From Chrysemys picta bellii (taxonomy: Eukaryota; Chordata; Testudines; Emydidae), in assembly GCF_011386835.1 (NCBI RefSeq), contig NC_088791.1, positions 7,502,998-7,566,997 of the forward strand: 64,000 bases of DNA, read 5' to 3'. The number at the start of each line of letters is the position of its first letter. Within the stretch, counting starts at the first letter, position 1. Positions 33,052-42,848 of the stretch are shown here, piece after piece. The notes beneath the pieces were generated by a model, which saw nothing but the letters and a program-made list of their open reading frames with translations, searched no databases and had not been told where the DNA came from. The translations under genes were made by a program, and so were the position numbers.

Positions 33052-35916
33052 TTAGGTGGTGGGGTCGGAGTGAGACATTGCTGTGTGCAAAACCGCTGAT
33101 CCGAAAGCAGCATCGTCCCTGGACTGCTGCACTAGTGCATAGTGAGCTGTAAACGTGTGGACTGATGACCAAACCGCCGCTCTACAAATGTCCTGGATCG
33201 GAACTTGCGCCAGGAAAGCAGTCGAGGAAGCTTGGGCCCTCGTGGAGTGAGCGGTGAGGTGCGGTGCTGAGACACCTGCCAGGTCATAGCAAGTCCGGAT
33301 GCAAGACGTAATCCAGGAGGATAGGCGTTGTGAGGAGACCGGTGAGCCTTTCATTCGGTCGGCCACTGCAACGAAGAGTTGCGTCGTCTTTCTAAAGTGC
33401 CTTGTGCGGTCAATATAGAAGGCCAGGGCCCTGCGTACGTCCAGGGAATGCAAACGTTGATCCTGGCGAGTAGCATGTGGTTTAGGATGAAAGACCGGGA
33501 GAAATATATCCTGGTTGATATGAAAAGGAGAAACCACCTTAGGGAGAAAGGCAGGATGTGGACGAAGCTGCACTTTATCCTTATGGAAAACTGTGTAAGG
33601 GGGCTCGGATGTAAGCGCCCTGAGTTCAGAAACGCGCCTTGCTGAGGTGATGGCTACGAGGAAGGCTGTCTTCCAGGATAGGTACAGAAGTGAACAGGTG
33701 GCCAGTGGCTCGAATGGAGGACCTGTGAGCTTGGAGAGAACCAGGTTGAGGTCCCACGTCGGAACGGGCTGACGTTGTTGTGGGTACATCCGGTCTAAGC
33801 CCTTGAGGAATCTAATGACCATCGGGTTAGAGAATACCGAAGACGCGAGTTCCCCTGGGTGAAAGGCTGATATAGCGGCCAGGTGAACTCTAATTGAAGA
33901 TATCGCCAACCCCTGCTGTTTTAGGGAGAGGAGATATTCCAAAATGAGAGGAATAGGTGCCTGCAACGGGGACGTGGCTCGTTGTTCGCACCAACAGGAG
34001 AACCGCTTCCACTTGGCCAAGTATGTGGTCCGTGTTGAGGGCTTCCTACTGCTCAGCAGAATCTGTTGGACAGAGTGCGAGCACTGTTGCTCTGCCTGGG
34101 TGAACCATGGAGCAGCCACGCCGTGAGGTGGAGTGATTGCAGGTCGGGGTGACGCAGGTGGCCATGGTCCTGAGAGATGAGATCCGGGCATAATGGAAGC
34201 GGGATCGGTGTCTGAACCGAGAGCTCCAACAGTGTGGTGTACCAATGTTGTCTCGGCCACGCTGGGGCGATCAGAATCACCTGTGCCTGGTCTCTGCGCA
34301 ATTTGAGCAGTACCTTGTGGACCAGAGGAAACGGAGGGAAGGCATAAAACAGGTGGTCTTTCCAGGGAAGGAGAAACGCATCCGAGAGGGAGCCCGGAGC
34401 TCGACCTTGCAGGGAGCAGAACACGTGGCACTTCCTGTTGTCTCGAGATGCAAACAGGTCTATCTGGGGAAACCCCCACTTCTGGAAAACGGAATGTATG
34501 ATGTCCGGACGGATAGACCACTCGTGTGTTTGAAAGGACCTGCTGAGTCGGTCCGCCAAAGTGTTCTGGACTCCAGGGAGGAACGATGCCGTGAGATGGA
34601 TTGAGTGGGCGATGCAGAAGTCCCACAGGCGAATGGCCTCTTGGCATAGAATTGACGAACGTGCTCCTCCTTGCTTGTTGATGTAAAACATGGCAGTGGT
34701 GTTGTCGATGAGAACTAACACACAGCGGCCACGTAGGAGATTGAGAAATGCCTGGCACGCCAGGCGCACCGCCATCAGTTCCCGAACATTGATGTGCAGG
34801 GCTAGCTGGGGTGCAGTCCACAGGCCCTGGGTATGGTGCTCGTTGAGATGGGCGCCCCAACCCAGAGATGAAGCATCTGTGACCAGGTGCAGAGAGGGTT
34901 GTAGGGCGTGAAACGGCATCCCCTCGCAAACCACATTGTGGTCTAGCCACCATGTGAGGGAGGTCAGGACCGAGTTCGGGACCGTGACCACCATGTTCAG
35001 GCTGTCCCGATGTGGGCGGTATATTGATGACACCCAGGTCTGGAGTGGGCGAAGCCGAAGTCTGGCATGCCTGGTTACATACGTGCAGGAAGCCATGTGA
35101 CCTAGTAGGGTAAGGCATGACCTCACCGTGGTAGTTGGGAAGGCCTTGAGTCCTTGAATGAGGCTCGTGATGGTGCAAAAGCGATTGTCTGGCAGGATGG
35201 CTTGTGCACGTCTGGAGTCTAGAACTGCGCCGATGAATTCTATTCTCTGGGTAGGTTCTAGAGTGGATTTGTCCTTGTTGAGTAAGATGCCCAACTTGTT
35301 GAATGTGTGCACTATTATGTGGACGTGAGCTCGAACTTGCTCTTTGGTGCGACCGCGTACCAGCCAGTCGTCTAGGTACGGGAACACCTGTATCCCTTGC
35401 CGACGAAGGTACGCTGCCACGACAGCCATACATTTCGTGAACACTCTTGGGGCCGAGGATAGGCCGAAGGGAAGGACTGCAAATTGGTAGTGCACCCTGC
35501 TTACCATGAATCGCAGGAAGCGTCTGTGAGGCGGGTAAATTGCGATGTGAAAGTATGCGTCTTTCATGTCGAGGGCGGCGAACCAGTCTCCAGGATCGAG
35601 GGAAGGGATAATGGCCCCCAGAGAGACCATGCGGAACTTCAACTTTACTACGAATTTGTTGAGTCCGCGCAAGTCCAAGATAGGTCGCAGACCTCCTTTG
35701 GACTTGGGAATGAGGAAGTAACGGGAATAGAATCCCCTGCCCCTTAACTCCACTGGAACCCCCTCTATGGCCCCCATAGCAAGGAGCGTGGAAACTTCCT
35801 GTATAAGAAGTTGCTCGTGAGAAGGGTCCCTGAAGAGGGACGGGGAAGGGGGGGAGGAGGGGGGGATTGAAGAAAACTGGATAGCATATCCCCTGTCCAC
35901 CGTGCGAAGGACCCAA
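33052..35916 (-). CDS. DIRS tyrosine recombinase frame (954 aa)
   Basis: Residues about 600-954 (34119-33052) form a phage-integrase-type tyrosine recombinase that would join the circular DNA copy to the genome. An N-terminal core-binding region (TRTTYLAKWKRF, SSIRVHLAAIS) is followed by a catalytic domain with Arg760/761 (TSARRVSEL), His890 and Arg893 (AHSTRAQ), His920 and the nucleophile Tyr926 (HTFTAHYALV, codon 33139-33141). Residues 1-600 are a His/Pro/Ser/Arg-rich extension read in the -1 frame over the RT-RNase H gene. Whether the extension is translated, or the recombinase starts internally or by frameshifting, is not known. The nearest Met choices near 34120 are not decisive, so I give the full open frame. 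Confidence 0.88.
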   Translation of the reverse strand: MGPSHGGQGICYPVFFNPPLLPPFPVPLQGPFSRATSYTGSFHAPCYGGHRGGSSGVKGQGILFPLLPHSQVQRRSATYLGLARTQQIRSKVEVPHGLSGGHYPFPRSWRLVRRPRHERRILSHRNLPASQTLPAIHGKQGALPICSPSLRPILGPKSVHEMYGCRGSVPSSARDTGVPVPRRLAGTRSHQRASSSSRPHNSAHIQQVGHLTQQGQIHSRTYPENRIHRRSSRLQTCTSHPARQSLLHHHEPHSRTQGLPNYHGEVMPYPTRSHGFLHVCNQACQTSASPTPDLGVINIPPTSGQPEHGGHGPELGPDLPHMVARPQCGLRGDAVSRPTTLSAPGHRCFISGLGRPSQRAPYPGPVDCTPASPAHQCSGTDGGAPGVPGISQSPTWPLCVSSHRQHHCHVLHQQARRSTFVNSMPRGHSPVGLLHRPLNPSHGIVPPWSPEHFGGPTQQVLSNTRVVYPSGHHTFRFPEVGVSPDRPVCISRQQEVPRVLLPARSSSGLPLGCVSPSLERPPVLCLPSVSSGPQGTAQIAQRPGTGDSDRPSVAETTLVHHTVGALGSDTDPASIMPGSHLSGPWPPASPRPAITPPHGVAAPWFTQAEQQCSHSVQQILLSSRKPSTRTTYLAKWKRFSCWCEQRATSPLQAPIPLILEYLLSLKQQGLAISSIRVHLAAISAFHPGELASSVFSNPMVIRFLKGLDRMYPQQRQPVPTWDLNLVLSKLTGPPFEPLATCSLLYLSWKTAFLVAITSARRVSELRALTSEPPYTVFHKDKVQLRPHPAFLPKVVSPFHINQDIFLPVFHPKPHATRQDQRLHSLDVRRALAFYIDRTRHFRKTTQLFVAVADRMKGSPVSSQRLSSWITSCIRTCYDLAGVSAPHLTAHSTRAQASSTAFLAQVPIQDICRAAVWSSVHTFTAHYALVQQSRDDAAFGSAVLHTAMSHSDPTT

Positions 35917-38543
35917 CGGTCCGAGGTTATAAGGGACCAGGCATGGTGGAAATGGGAAAGGCGATCCCGAAAGGAGGGGGCTGGATCCTGGGGGATGACT
36001 GGGGCGCCGTCCTCGACCGCACCTTCAAAAGTTCTGCCTGGGGCCTGAAGGTGGTCTAGGTGGCCCCTGGTTCTGACCGGGTTGAGGGCCGGTCCACCTT
36101 CTTCTACCACCTCGCCCTCGCCTCCGGGCCGAGTCCTGTCTCTGACGAAGCGGGGGGGGTAGAAGCGCTGAGGCTGCGGTCTAAATGGCCTGCGCTGAGG
36201 GCCCACAACATGCATCCCCAAGGAACGCATGATCGTCCTGGAGTCCTTGAGGCTCTGCAGGCGAGAGTCCATCTTTTCTGAAAACAACCCTTGTCCTTCG
36301 AAGGGTAGATCCTGCAGGGTTTGCTGCAGTTCCTGAGGCAGACCCGAAACCTGGAGCCAGGAGATCCTCCGCATAGCGATACCTGAGGCCAGGGTTCTCG
36401 CAGCAGAGTCCGCTATGTCTAAGGAGGCCTGTAAGGAGGTCCGAGCCACCTTCTTACCCTCCTCTACCAGGGCTCCAAACTCCTCCCTGGACTCTTGGGG
36501 AACCAACTCCTTGAACTTCCCCATAGAGTTCCAGGAGTTAAAGCTATAGCGGCTCAAGAGCGCCTGCTGGTTAGCCGCTCTAAGTTGCAGCCCCCCGGCT
36601 GAGTAAACTTTACGGCCGAATAAATCGAGGCGCTTAGCCTCCTTTGATTTGGGCGCTGCGGCCTGCTGGCCGTGGCGCTCCCTTGCGTTCACTGATGCCA
36701 CCACCAGTGAACACGGCTGGGGGTGGGTATACAAGTACCCGTAGTCTTTAGACGGGACAAAGTATTTCCTTTCCACCCCTCTCGCTGTGGGTGGGATAGA
36801 GGCAGGAGTCTGCCATATCGTAGATGCATTGGCTTGTATCGTGCGGATCAGGGGTAACGCCACCCTCGATGGGGCATCCGCTCCGAGGATATTCACGATC
36901 GGGTCGTGCACCTCCACTATCTCCTCCGCCTGCAGGTCCATATTACGGGCCATCCTACGCAGAAGATCCTGGTGAGCCCGAAGATCTATTGGAGGTGGAC
37001 CTGTGCACGATGTGCCCGCCACTGCCTCATCCAGAGAGGAAGAGGAAGATGCCTCCGGTGGAACAGGATCCAAGGGATGGTCCTGGTCTCCCTGCTCCTG
37101 GGCCGGAGCATCACCTGTGCTTGGGTCCAGGGCGTCAGGTGGTGCGGACACAGAAGCCTCCATGCCCCCTGGCGGAGGCCGAGAGATGGTGGACTCCGGG
37201 GCCCTTCTGGCGGAGTGACCGGAGCGAGAGGTCGAAGCAATTGGAGCCCCTTGCGCCTGATGGTACGCCCACGGGGTCCAAAACGACCAGTGAGATGGGC
37301 CATGAGAATGGTCCTCTGTTATGTCCTGCCAATGGCCCAAGTCCTGTTCCTCGGCTTGCCCCTGAGGGGGGTATGCCGATCTCGAGAGGTCCTCCGAGGA
37401 GCGAGACACCGATCTCGATGGCCACAGCGGTGCCGAGAGCGTCGAGACGATTCCCGTGGGCTGCGGTGCCGCACGGTGCCGGTCCGGAGATGATCTATCT
37501 CTACGCGGTGCCGGCGATCGGTGCCGGGACCGCGACCGGTGCCGATGACCTCGTCGGTGCCGGGAGTCGGATCTGGACCGCGACGAGGACCTGGAGTATG
37601 CCCGGTGCCGGGAGCGGCCTCTCGACGTCGAGCGTCGACCGTAGCGGTGCCGAGAACTACGTCTCGACGTTGATCGGTGCCGACGATCATAGCGGTGCCG
37701 AGACGTAGAGCGGTGCCGCGACGAAGATCTTGGCCGCGAGTACAACCGGTGCCGAGGTGATATTCGGCGCCGGGACTGCGAGCGGCGTGGGGACCTGCTT
37801 CGGGACCTGGATCGGTGCCGAGGTTCCAGCCCTTGCGATGGAGGGCGCATCAAGGCAGGTTTCCCCCTCGACTGGACCGGGTGAGTCAACGGTGCCGTCG
37901 GTGCCGGTGGTTGGGGCGGTGCCGGCTCCGTGAGAGCTATTAAGTCTCTCGCCGCCGCGAAGGTCTCTGGAGTCGACGGGAGGCACTGTATCACCGCCGG
38001 CCTCGGTGGAGACGCTATCTGTACCGGACTCAACGGCCTCGGCGCCGGAGTCGACGGTGCTGGAGGCACCTGTTTCCGGTGCTCCACCGGCGGACGCGGC
38101 TCTACCCCCGGCACTGGGGGAGCCGGCGTCTTCGGCACGGAGGTCCCCGTCTTATGGGCTTTTTTATGCCCTGGGGATAATGACCGGCGCCGAGGCACTT
38201 GCTGTGCTTGCGGTGCCGACGAGGTCCGGTGCCGGGGAGGCTTGTCCGACGCCACTCGCGTGGTCGGCATCGCCGGTGCCGCCGGGGGACTGCGCACCGA
38301 GGCGCTAGGTGCCGGGGCCTGGCTTGTAGATGGAGCGTCCGGACTAAGTGCCGCCTCCATCAGGAGTTGCCGGAGCCGAAAGTCCCGCTCCTTCTTGGTC
38401 CTTGGTCTGAAGGCCTTACAGATCTTGCACTTATCTGTTTGATGGGACTCTCCCAGGCACTTCAGACAGGAGTCGTGCGGGTCGCTCGTGGGCATAGGCT
38501 TAGCGCAGGAGGCGCACTGCTTGAAGCCGGGAGCGTTGGGCAT
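34053..38543 (-). CDS. DIRS Gag-RT-RNase H-methyltransferase polyprotein (1496 aa)
   Basis: A single frame starting ATG at 38543. Residues 26-39 are a CCHC zinc knuckle (CLKCLGESHQTDKC). Residues about 241-352 form an Arg/Ser-rich stretch like those of SR splicing factors. Residues 520-790 are the conserved gag part. Reverse transcriptase spans about 905-1110, with LDMKDAYF at 991 and FPYLDDWL at 1054 (Asp1058/1059, 35367-35378). RNase H has Asp1223, Glu1255, Asp1280 and Asp1331, a full acidic set. Residues 1361-1430 (IDLFASRDNRKC, YAFPPFPLV, VILIAPAWP) resemble the adenine methyltransferase-like domain of DIRS elements. Gag and pol are fused without a break. The last 1.86 kb overlaps the recombinase frame. 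Confidence 0.92.
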   Translation of the reverse strand: MPNAPGFKQCASCAKPMPTSDPHDSCLKCLGESHQTDKCKICKAFRPRTKKERDFRLRQLLMEAALSPDAPSTSQAPAPSASVRSPPAAPAMPTTRVASDKPPRHRTSSAPQAQQVPRRRSLSPGHKKAHKTGTSVPKTPAPPVPGVEPRPPVEHRKQVPPAPSTPAPRPLSPVQIASPPRPAVIQCLPSTPETFAAARDLIALTEPAPPQPPAPTAPLTHPVQSRGKPALMRPPSQGLEPRHRSRSRSRSPRRSQSRRRISPRHRLYSRPRSSSRHRSTSRHRYDRRHRSTSRRSSRHRYGRRSTSRGRSRHRAYSRSSSRSRSDSRHRRGHRHRSRSRHRSPAPRRDRSSPDRHRAAPQPTGIVSTLSAPLWPSRSVSRSSEDLSRSAYPPQGQAEEQDLGHWQDITEDHSHGPSHWSFWTPWAYHQAQGAPIASTSRSGHSARRAPESTISRPPPGGMEASVSAPPDALDPSTGDAPAQEQGDQDHPLDPVPPEASSSSSLDEAVAGTSCTGPPPIDLRAHQDLLRRMARNMDLQAEEIVEVHDPIVNILGADAPSRVALPLIRTIQANASTIWQTPASIPPTARGVERKYFVPSKDYGYLYTHPQPCSLVVASVNARERHGQQAAAPKSKEAKRLDLFGRKVYSAGGLQLRAANQQALLSRYSFNSWNSMGKFKELVPQESREEFGALVEEGKKVARTSLQASLDIADSAARTLASGIAMRRISWLQVSGLPQELQQTLQDLPFEGQGLFSEKMDSRLQSLKDSRTIMRSLGMHVVGPQRRPFRPQPQRFYPPRFVRDRTRPGGEGEVVEEGGPALNPVRTRGHLDHLQAPGRTFEGAVEDGAPVIPQDPAPSFRDRLSHFHHAWSLITSDRWVLRTVDRGYAIQFSSIPPSSPPSPSLFRDPSHEQLLIQEVSTLLAMGAIEGVPVELRGRGFYSRYFLIPKSKGGLRPILDLRGLNKFVVKLKFRMVSLGAIIPSLDPGDWFAALDMKDAYFHIAIYPPHRRFLRFMVSRVHYQFAVLPFGLSSAPRVFTKCMAVVAAYLRRQGIQVFPYLDDWLVRGRTKEQVRAHVHIIVHTFNKLGILLNKDKSTLEPTQRIEFIGAVLDSRRAQAILPDNRFCTITSLIQGLKAFPTTTVRSCLTLLGHMASCTYVTRHARLRLRPLQTWVSSIYRPHRDSLNMVVTVPNSVLTSLTWWLDHNVVCEGMPFHALQPSLHLVTDASSLGWGAHLNEHHTQGLWTAPQLALHINVRELMAVRLACQAFLNLLRGRCVLVLIDNTTAMFYINKQGGARSSILCQEAIRLWDFCIAHSIHLTASFLPGVQNTLADRLSRSFQTHEWSIRPDIIHSVFQKWGFPQIDLFASRDNRKCHVFCSLQGRAPGSLSDAFLLPWKDHLFYAFPPFPLVHKVLLKLRRDQAQVILIAPAWPRQHWYTTLLELSVQTPIPLPLCPDLISQDHGHLRHPDLQSLHLTAWLLHGSPRQSNSARTLSNRFC

Positions 38544-38740
38544 GAGCCCGGCCCCGCGGCCGGGGGAGAAAGGGGGAGACGACCCCCTTAATCCCCTGAA
38601 CTACAATAACAACTAGAACAACTTTTAAAACTATTTAACTATTTAACTATAACACTATAACTATAACTATAACTATAACTGCGATGACTAACTAAGCTAG
38701 GGAGAGTGGAGAACAGCTAAGCAGTGCTCCACAGTTCCAA

Positions 38741-38937
38741 CGACCGTCAGGGGCGGTAAGAAGGAACTGAGGGGGCGCCGGGTCGGCTGGGGTATATATT
38801 CAGCGCCATGAAGGCGCCACTCTAGGGGGCTCCACAGCCGACCCGCCAGTGTTGCTAGGGTAGAAAATCTTCTGACGATCGTGCACGCGGCGCGCACACA
38901 CCTAATGGAATGGATATGAGCAAGCACTCGAAGAAGA
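38741..38937 (-). repeat. DIRS 5' inverted terminal repeat
   Basis: The inverted partner of 32756-32905. It ends CACTCGAAGAAGAA at the element edge, next to an older SINE tail. Confidence 0.88.
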
Positions 38938-39012
38938 ATCATAGAATGTCAGGGTTGGACGGGACCTCAGGAGGTCATCTAGTCCAGCCCCCTGCTCAAA
39001 GCAGGATCAAGG
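38938..39012 (-). repeat. SINE/CR1 tail fragment flanking the DIRS insertion
   Basis: On the plus strand, ATCATAGAATGTCAGGGTTG, then GGACCTCAGGAGGTCATCTA and CCCCCTGCTCAAAGCAGGA, is the reverse complement of the tail of the tRNA/CR1 SINEs. The remainder of the SINE is not seen. Confidence 0.7.
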
Positions 39013-39352
39013 AAATGGTAGCGTGGGAGTCAGGCCTCAGGGTCCATGTCATCTGCGGGGAGCCTCCAGCGAAGGCCTGTCTACAGGAGCGTCTGCACCC
39101 TGCTTACTTCTTCATGGTGGATAAAGAGGCCATGAAAGGTTGTCTACCCCCCCCCTTGCTTCTTTCTTTAAACTTAGAGATGCCAACGCTGGTGTTTTCT
39201 GATTTTGCTGGGGGGAGGGGTGTCTCAGGGTACATATGGTGTTAGCTCTCCCAACCAATGAATTTTTAACATAGACAACTTTTCTCCAAAATCTTACTCA
39301 AGCATTGCATTACAGTCAAGTAGAACTACAGAACAACCCTAAGACCGTTAAA
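39013..39352. other. No recognisable feature
   Basis: Non-coding, ending in the left flank duplication of the next repeat. Confidence 0.4.
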
Positions 39353-39804
39353 AGAACAGGAGTACTTGTGGCACCTTAGAGACTAACAAATTTATTAGAG
39401 CATAAGCTTTCGTGGACTACAGCCCACTTCTTCGGATGCATATAGAGTGAAACATATATTGAGGAGATATATATACACACATACACATACTTACCTTGTA
39501 AGTATTCTCACACTTCTTATCTAACTGTCTGTACTGGGCTAGCTTGATTATCACTTCAAAAGGTTTTTTTTTTTTCTCTTACTTAATTGGCCTCTCAGAG
39601 TTGGTAAGACAACTCCCACCGGTTCATGCTCTCTGTCTGTGTGTATATATATCTCCTCAATATATGTTTCACTCTATATGCATCCGAAGAAGTGGGCTGT
39701 AGTCCACGAAAGCTTATGCTCTAATAAATGTGTTAGTCTCTAAGGTGCCACAAGTACTCCTGTTCTTTTTGCGGATACAGACTAACACGGCTGCTACTCT
39801 GAAA
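39353..39804. mobile_element. Penelope-like pLTR inverted pair with 15-bp target duplication
   Basis: Two copies of the pLTR face each other: 39353-39480 and 39640-39804. The right arm extends to ACGGCTGCTACTCTGAAACC. The unit is flanked by CCTAAGACCGTTAAA on both sides (39338-39352 and 39805-39819), a perfect 15-bp target-site duplication. The ribozyme core in the plus-strand arm (39684-39711) reads CCGAAGA where CUGANGA is expected. Confidence 0.85.
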
Positions 39805-39942
39805 CCTAAGACCGTTAAACACTCTGAATAACAATCCCCTCCCCTCTCAATGGCTCGTTTTCACGCTTGGTTCTTGGGCTGTCACCATTTCACTAGAGCT
39901 CTACTAGTCTTCCAGCCTAGACAGGGCTTGAATGTATTAAGT

Positions 39943-40120
39943 CAGCGGTTCTCGAACGTCACTGCACTGCCACCCTCTTCTGATAACAAAAATTACTACC
40001 TGACCAGCCTGGGGCAGTGGAGCTGGGGCTTCGGCTTCAGCCCCAGGACCCAGCACGTCTAACGCTGACCTTGGCGACCCCATTAAAATGGGATCATGAC
40101 CCACAGTTTGAGAACCGCTG
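39943..40120. mobile_element. hAT-like MITE
   Basis: Ends CAGCGGTTCTCGAAC and GTTTGAGAACCGCTG. The flanks TATTAAGT and TACTAAGG look like an aged 8-bp duplication. 178 bp, no coding capacity. Confidence 0.82.
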
Positions 40121-40431
40121 TACTAAGGAAATGGCAATTTTGGGGTGGGAGGAGGAGAAATGAACAAAAGAAAATTTTCAACCCTCATTTATACACCATA
40201 AAGTAACACAATAGGGACAATCTTGGGGTGGGTTTTTTTTTTTTAACCCTTTATCCAGTAGGCTAGGTGGGAATGACTTGAGACCCTGAAGAGATTCCAA
40301 AGTGGGTTGGAGCGGGGGGGAGGGGACTGTAATTCTGAGATAATTTTGCTGTATGAATATTTTTGAGCTTCGATACAGTACCAAGGCCATAAATGCCCTA
40401 CAAATACAACAACACAGATTATTATAAAAAG

Positions 40432-40538
40432 AAGAACAGGAGTACTTGTGGCACCTTAGAGACTAACAAATTTATTAGAGCATAAGCTTTCGTGGACTAC
40501 AGCATATACATCCGAAGAAGTGGGCTGTAGTCCACATT
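40432..40538. repeat. Penelope-like pLTR fragment
   Basis: AGAACAGGAGTACTTGTGGC runs to GCATAAGCTTTCGTGGACTA, then a short inverted piece ATCCGAAGAAGTGGGCTGTA. It is a truncated inverted pair. Confidence 0.75.
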
Positions 40539-40823
40539 GCAACTCAGGCTAAAGCTCGAACTCTCAAGTCCCATCCCTCCCCACCCCGGCTTGAGAACCT
40601 GAGCTCCAGACCAAGTCACAACACCTGCACAGCTCTTTTTAGCACGCTAGCGCAAGTCCCACTAGCACTGGTCTTTGAACCCGGGCTGGGAGGTTCACTC
40701 CAAGCTGCACTATAGACATACCCTAAGGGGTTTGATCCTACAAAGTGCCAAGAGCCTCACGAAGCACCGTAGGTACTCGGCACCTCGCAGGACAGAGCGC
40801 CTTGTGGGATTGGAACCTAAACC
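40539..40823. other. No recognisable feature
   Basis: Short non-coding spacer before the next hAT element. Confidence 0.35.
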
Positions 40824-40831
40824 AGCTAGAC

Positions 40832-41647
40832 CAGGGGTGGGCAAACTTTTTGGCCCGAGGGCCACATCGGGGTTGCAAAACTGTATGGAGGGCTGGGTAG
40901 GGAAGGCTGTGCCTCCCCAAACAGCCTGGTCCCTGCCTCCTATCTGCCCCCCCCCCACTTCCCACCCCCTGACTGCGCCCCTCAGAACCCCCAACCCATC
41001 CAACCCCCCTGCTCCGTGTCCACTGACTGCCCCCTTCCGGGACCCCTGCCCCCTATCCAAACCCCCTGCTCCGTGTCCACTGACTGCCCCCTTCCGGGAC
41101 CACTGCCCCCTATCCCCTATCCAACCCCCCTGCTCCGTGTCCACTGACCACCCCCTTCCGGGACCCTCCGCCCCTAACCACCCCCGGGACTCCACCCCCT
41201 ATCAACCCCCCCGCTCCCTGTCCCCCAATTGCCCCAACCCCTATCCACACCCCCACCCCCTGACAGGCTCCCCGGGACTCCCACACCTATCCAACTCCCC
41301 CCGTTCCCCGTCCCCTGGCCGCCCCCCCGAAACCTCTGCCCCATCCAACCACCTCCTGCTCCCTGTCCTCTGACTGCCCTCCGGGACCCTCTGCCCCTTA
41401 TCCAACCCCCCCGCTCCCCACCCCCTTACCATGCCACTCAGAGCAGCAGGAGCTCGCAGCTGCCCGGCCCAGCCGGATCCAGCCATGCCACCCAGAGCGC
41501 TGGCAGCATAGCGCGCTGAGGCTGCAGGGGAGGGGAGGCAGCGGGGGAGGGGCTGGGGACAAGCCTCCCTGGCCAGGAGCTCAAGGGCCGAGCAGGATGG
41601 TCCTGCGGGCCGGATGTAGCCTGCGGGCCATAGTTTGCCCATCTCTG
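40832..41647. mobile_element. Non-autonomous hAT element related to the autonomous copy
   Basis: It starts CAGGGGTGGGCAAACTTTTT and ends AGTTTGCCCATCTCTG. The flanking AGCTAGAC (40824-40831 and 41648-41655) is a perfect 8-bp duplication. The first ~90 nt, including GGGTTGCAAAACTGTATGGA and GAAGGCTGTGCCTCC, is the reverse complement of the right end of 42021-44921. Its middle is a C-rich array of units near 40-50 bp. Confidence 0.92.
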
Positions 41648-42020
41648 AGCTAGACATGTAATTACTTACCGTCTTTCTTTTGATTTGCCACAACGTGCCT
41701 CACCTAAAGCACTATGGTCTTCATGTATTAACATGCCCACACATGACTCTATACAAGACAGTAATAAATAGGCAAGCCTGCCAGAAGCGACCCCTACATG
41801 ACAAACTCACCGAGCAGACACCCTGCTTCTCACACTGGCGCTTACAGTATGGGGGTGTGTGGAAAGGGTTAACTCCAAGGTTGAGGGCCCCGATGGAGGA
41901 ACACCCAGCCAGGGCGCCTTGTCTATTTCAAACCAAGGGTTACTTCCAAACTGAGCAAGAGCTGTTGGCACAGAGGGAGAGAGACATTTTGCACCTAGGC
42001 AGGTCCCAGGCCGTCTAGAG

Positions 42021-42814
42021 CAGGGGTGGGCAAACTACGGCCCGCGGGCTGCTTGCGGCCCACCAGTCCTTTTTATCTGGCCCGTGAGCTCCGGCCAGGG
42101 GCTTGCTGCGCTCCACCTGGCACTCCGGCCGGGGGAGCGGGGCCGGGGGTTTGGCCGCGCTCCGGCCAGGGGAGTAGGGCCGGGGGTTTGCTGCTCTCTG
42201 CCCAACGCTCCTCAGTGATGTGCAGTCATTTTCAGCACCATCTTCAGGGAAGATTCTGCACGCAAAATGCCACATTCCTCAGGTATGACCTCACCACCCC
42301 TCCCTGTTTCCTATGGCCCCACCCTCGAGAGCCTCGAGTGGAGGGAAACCACCCAGGGCCGCAGCTGCTCCTGTCTGGGTTCTTCTGCATGTGGCACAGC
42401 TGCCTTGGTGTCACACTGCCAGCAGGGCCTGTAGGAGTCCCTGGTACCACCCCGTGAAGCCCCCCGCGCGCCACCCCTCATGAGTCCTCTCGCCACACCG
42501 TAGTAAAATCCCTTATTATATACAAACTTGTAATGAACACAACCGTGCAAACAGAACTCAAAGTACAACAGTAAGAACTTTTTGGGGGGGAGGCTGGGGC
42601 ATAAAGTTACAGGTGAGTTTACACCTGCCTCTTCTTGTCCACATGGGTTCTGGGATAGAGCGCCATGGCTCAAAATTGTCAGGGGCACTGACGCCCAGCA
42701 AATCCAGGCTAGAGAGAGGGCCCAGTTTTCTCACAGTACTGCCATCTTGTAAAGCAGCAGTTTGAAATAAGGGCAGCAGTTAGGATTTTCTTTTCCCTTT
42801 CAAAAATGAGTGCT

Positions 42815-42848
<34 letters not shown>

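Larger units (their letters stand above)
32690..38937 (-). mobile_element. DIRS-type tyrosine-recombinase retrotransposon, nearly intact
   Basis: About 6.25 kb on the minus strand. The two inverted terminal repeats are nearly identical. An internal complementary region lies just inside the 3' terminal repeat, and two long overlapping frames carry gag, reverse transcriptase, RNase H, a methyltransferase-like domain and a tyrosine recombinase. All catalytic motifs I can check are present, so this may have been recently mobile. It is related to the dead copy at 7081-12992 but has a distinct terminal sequence, so it is a different subfamily. Confidence 0.93.

Noticed and set aside
36824..37708. 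A 294-codon open frame on the plus strand.
   Set aside because: It lies antisense to the RS-rich part of the DIRS gag, is low complexity and has no known domain.
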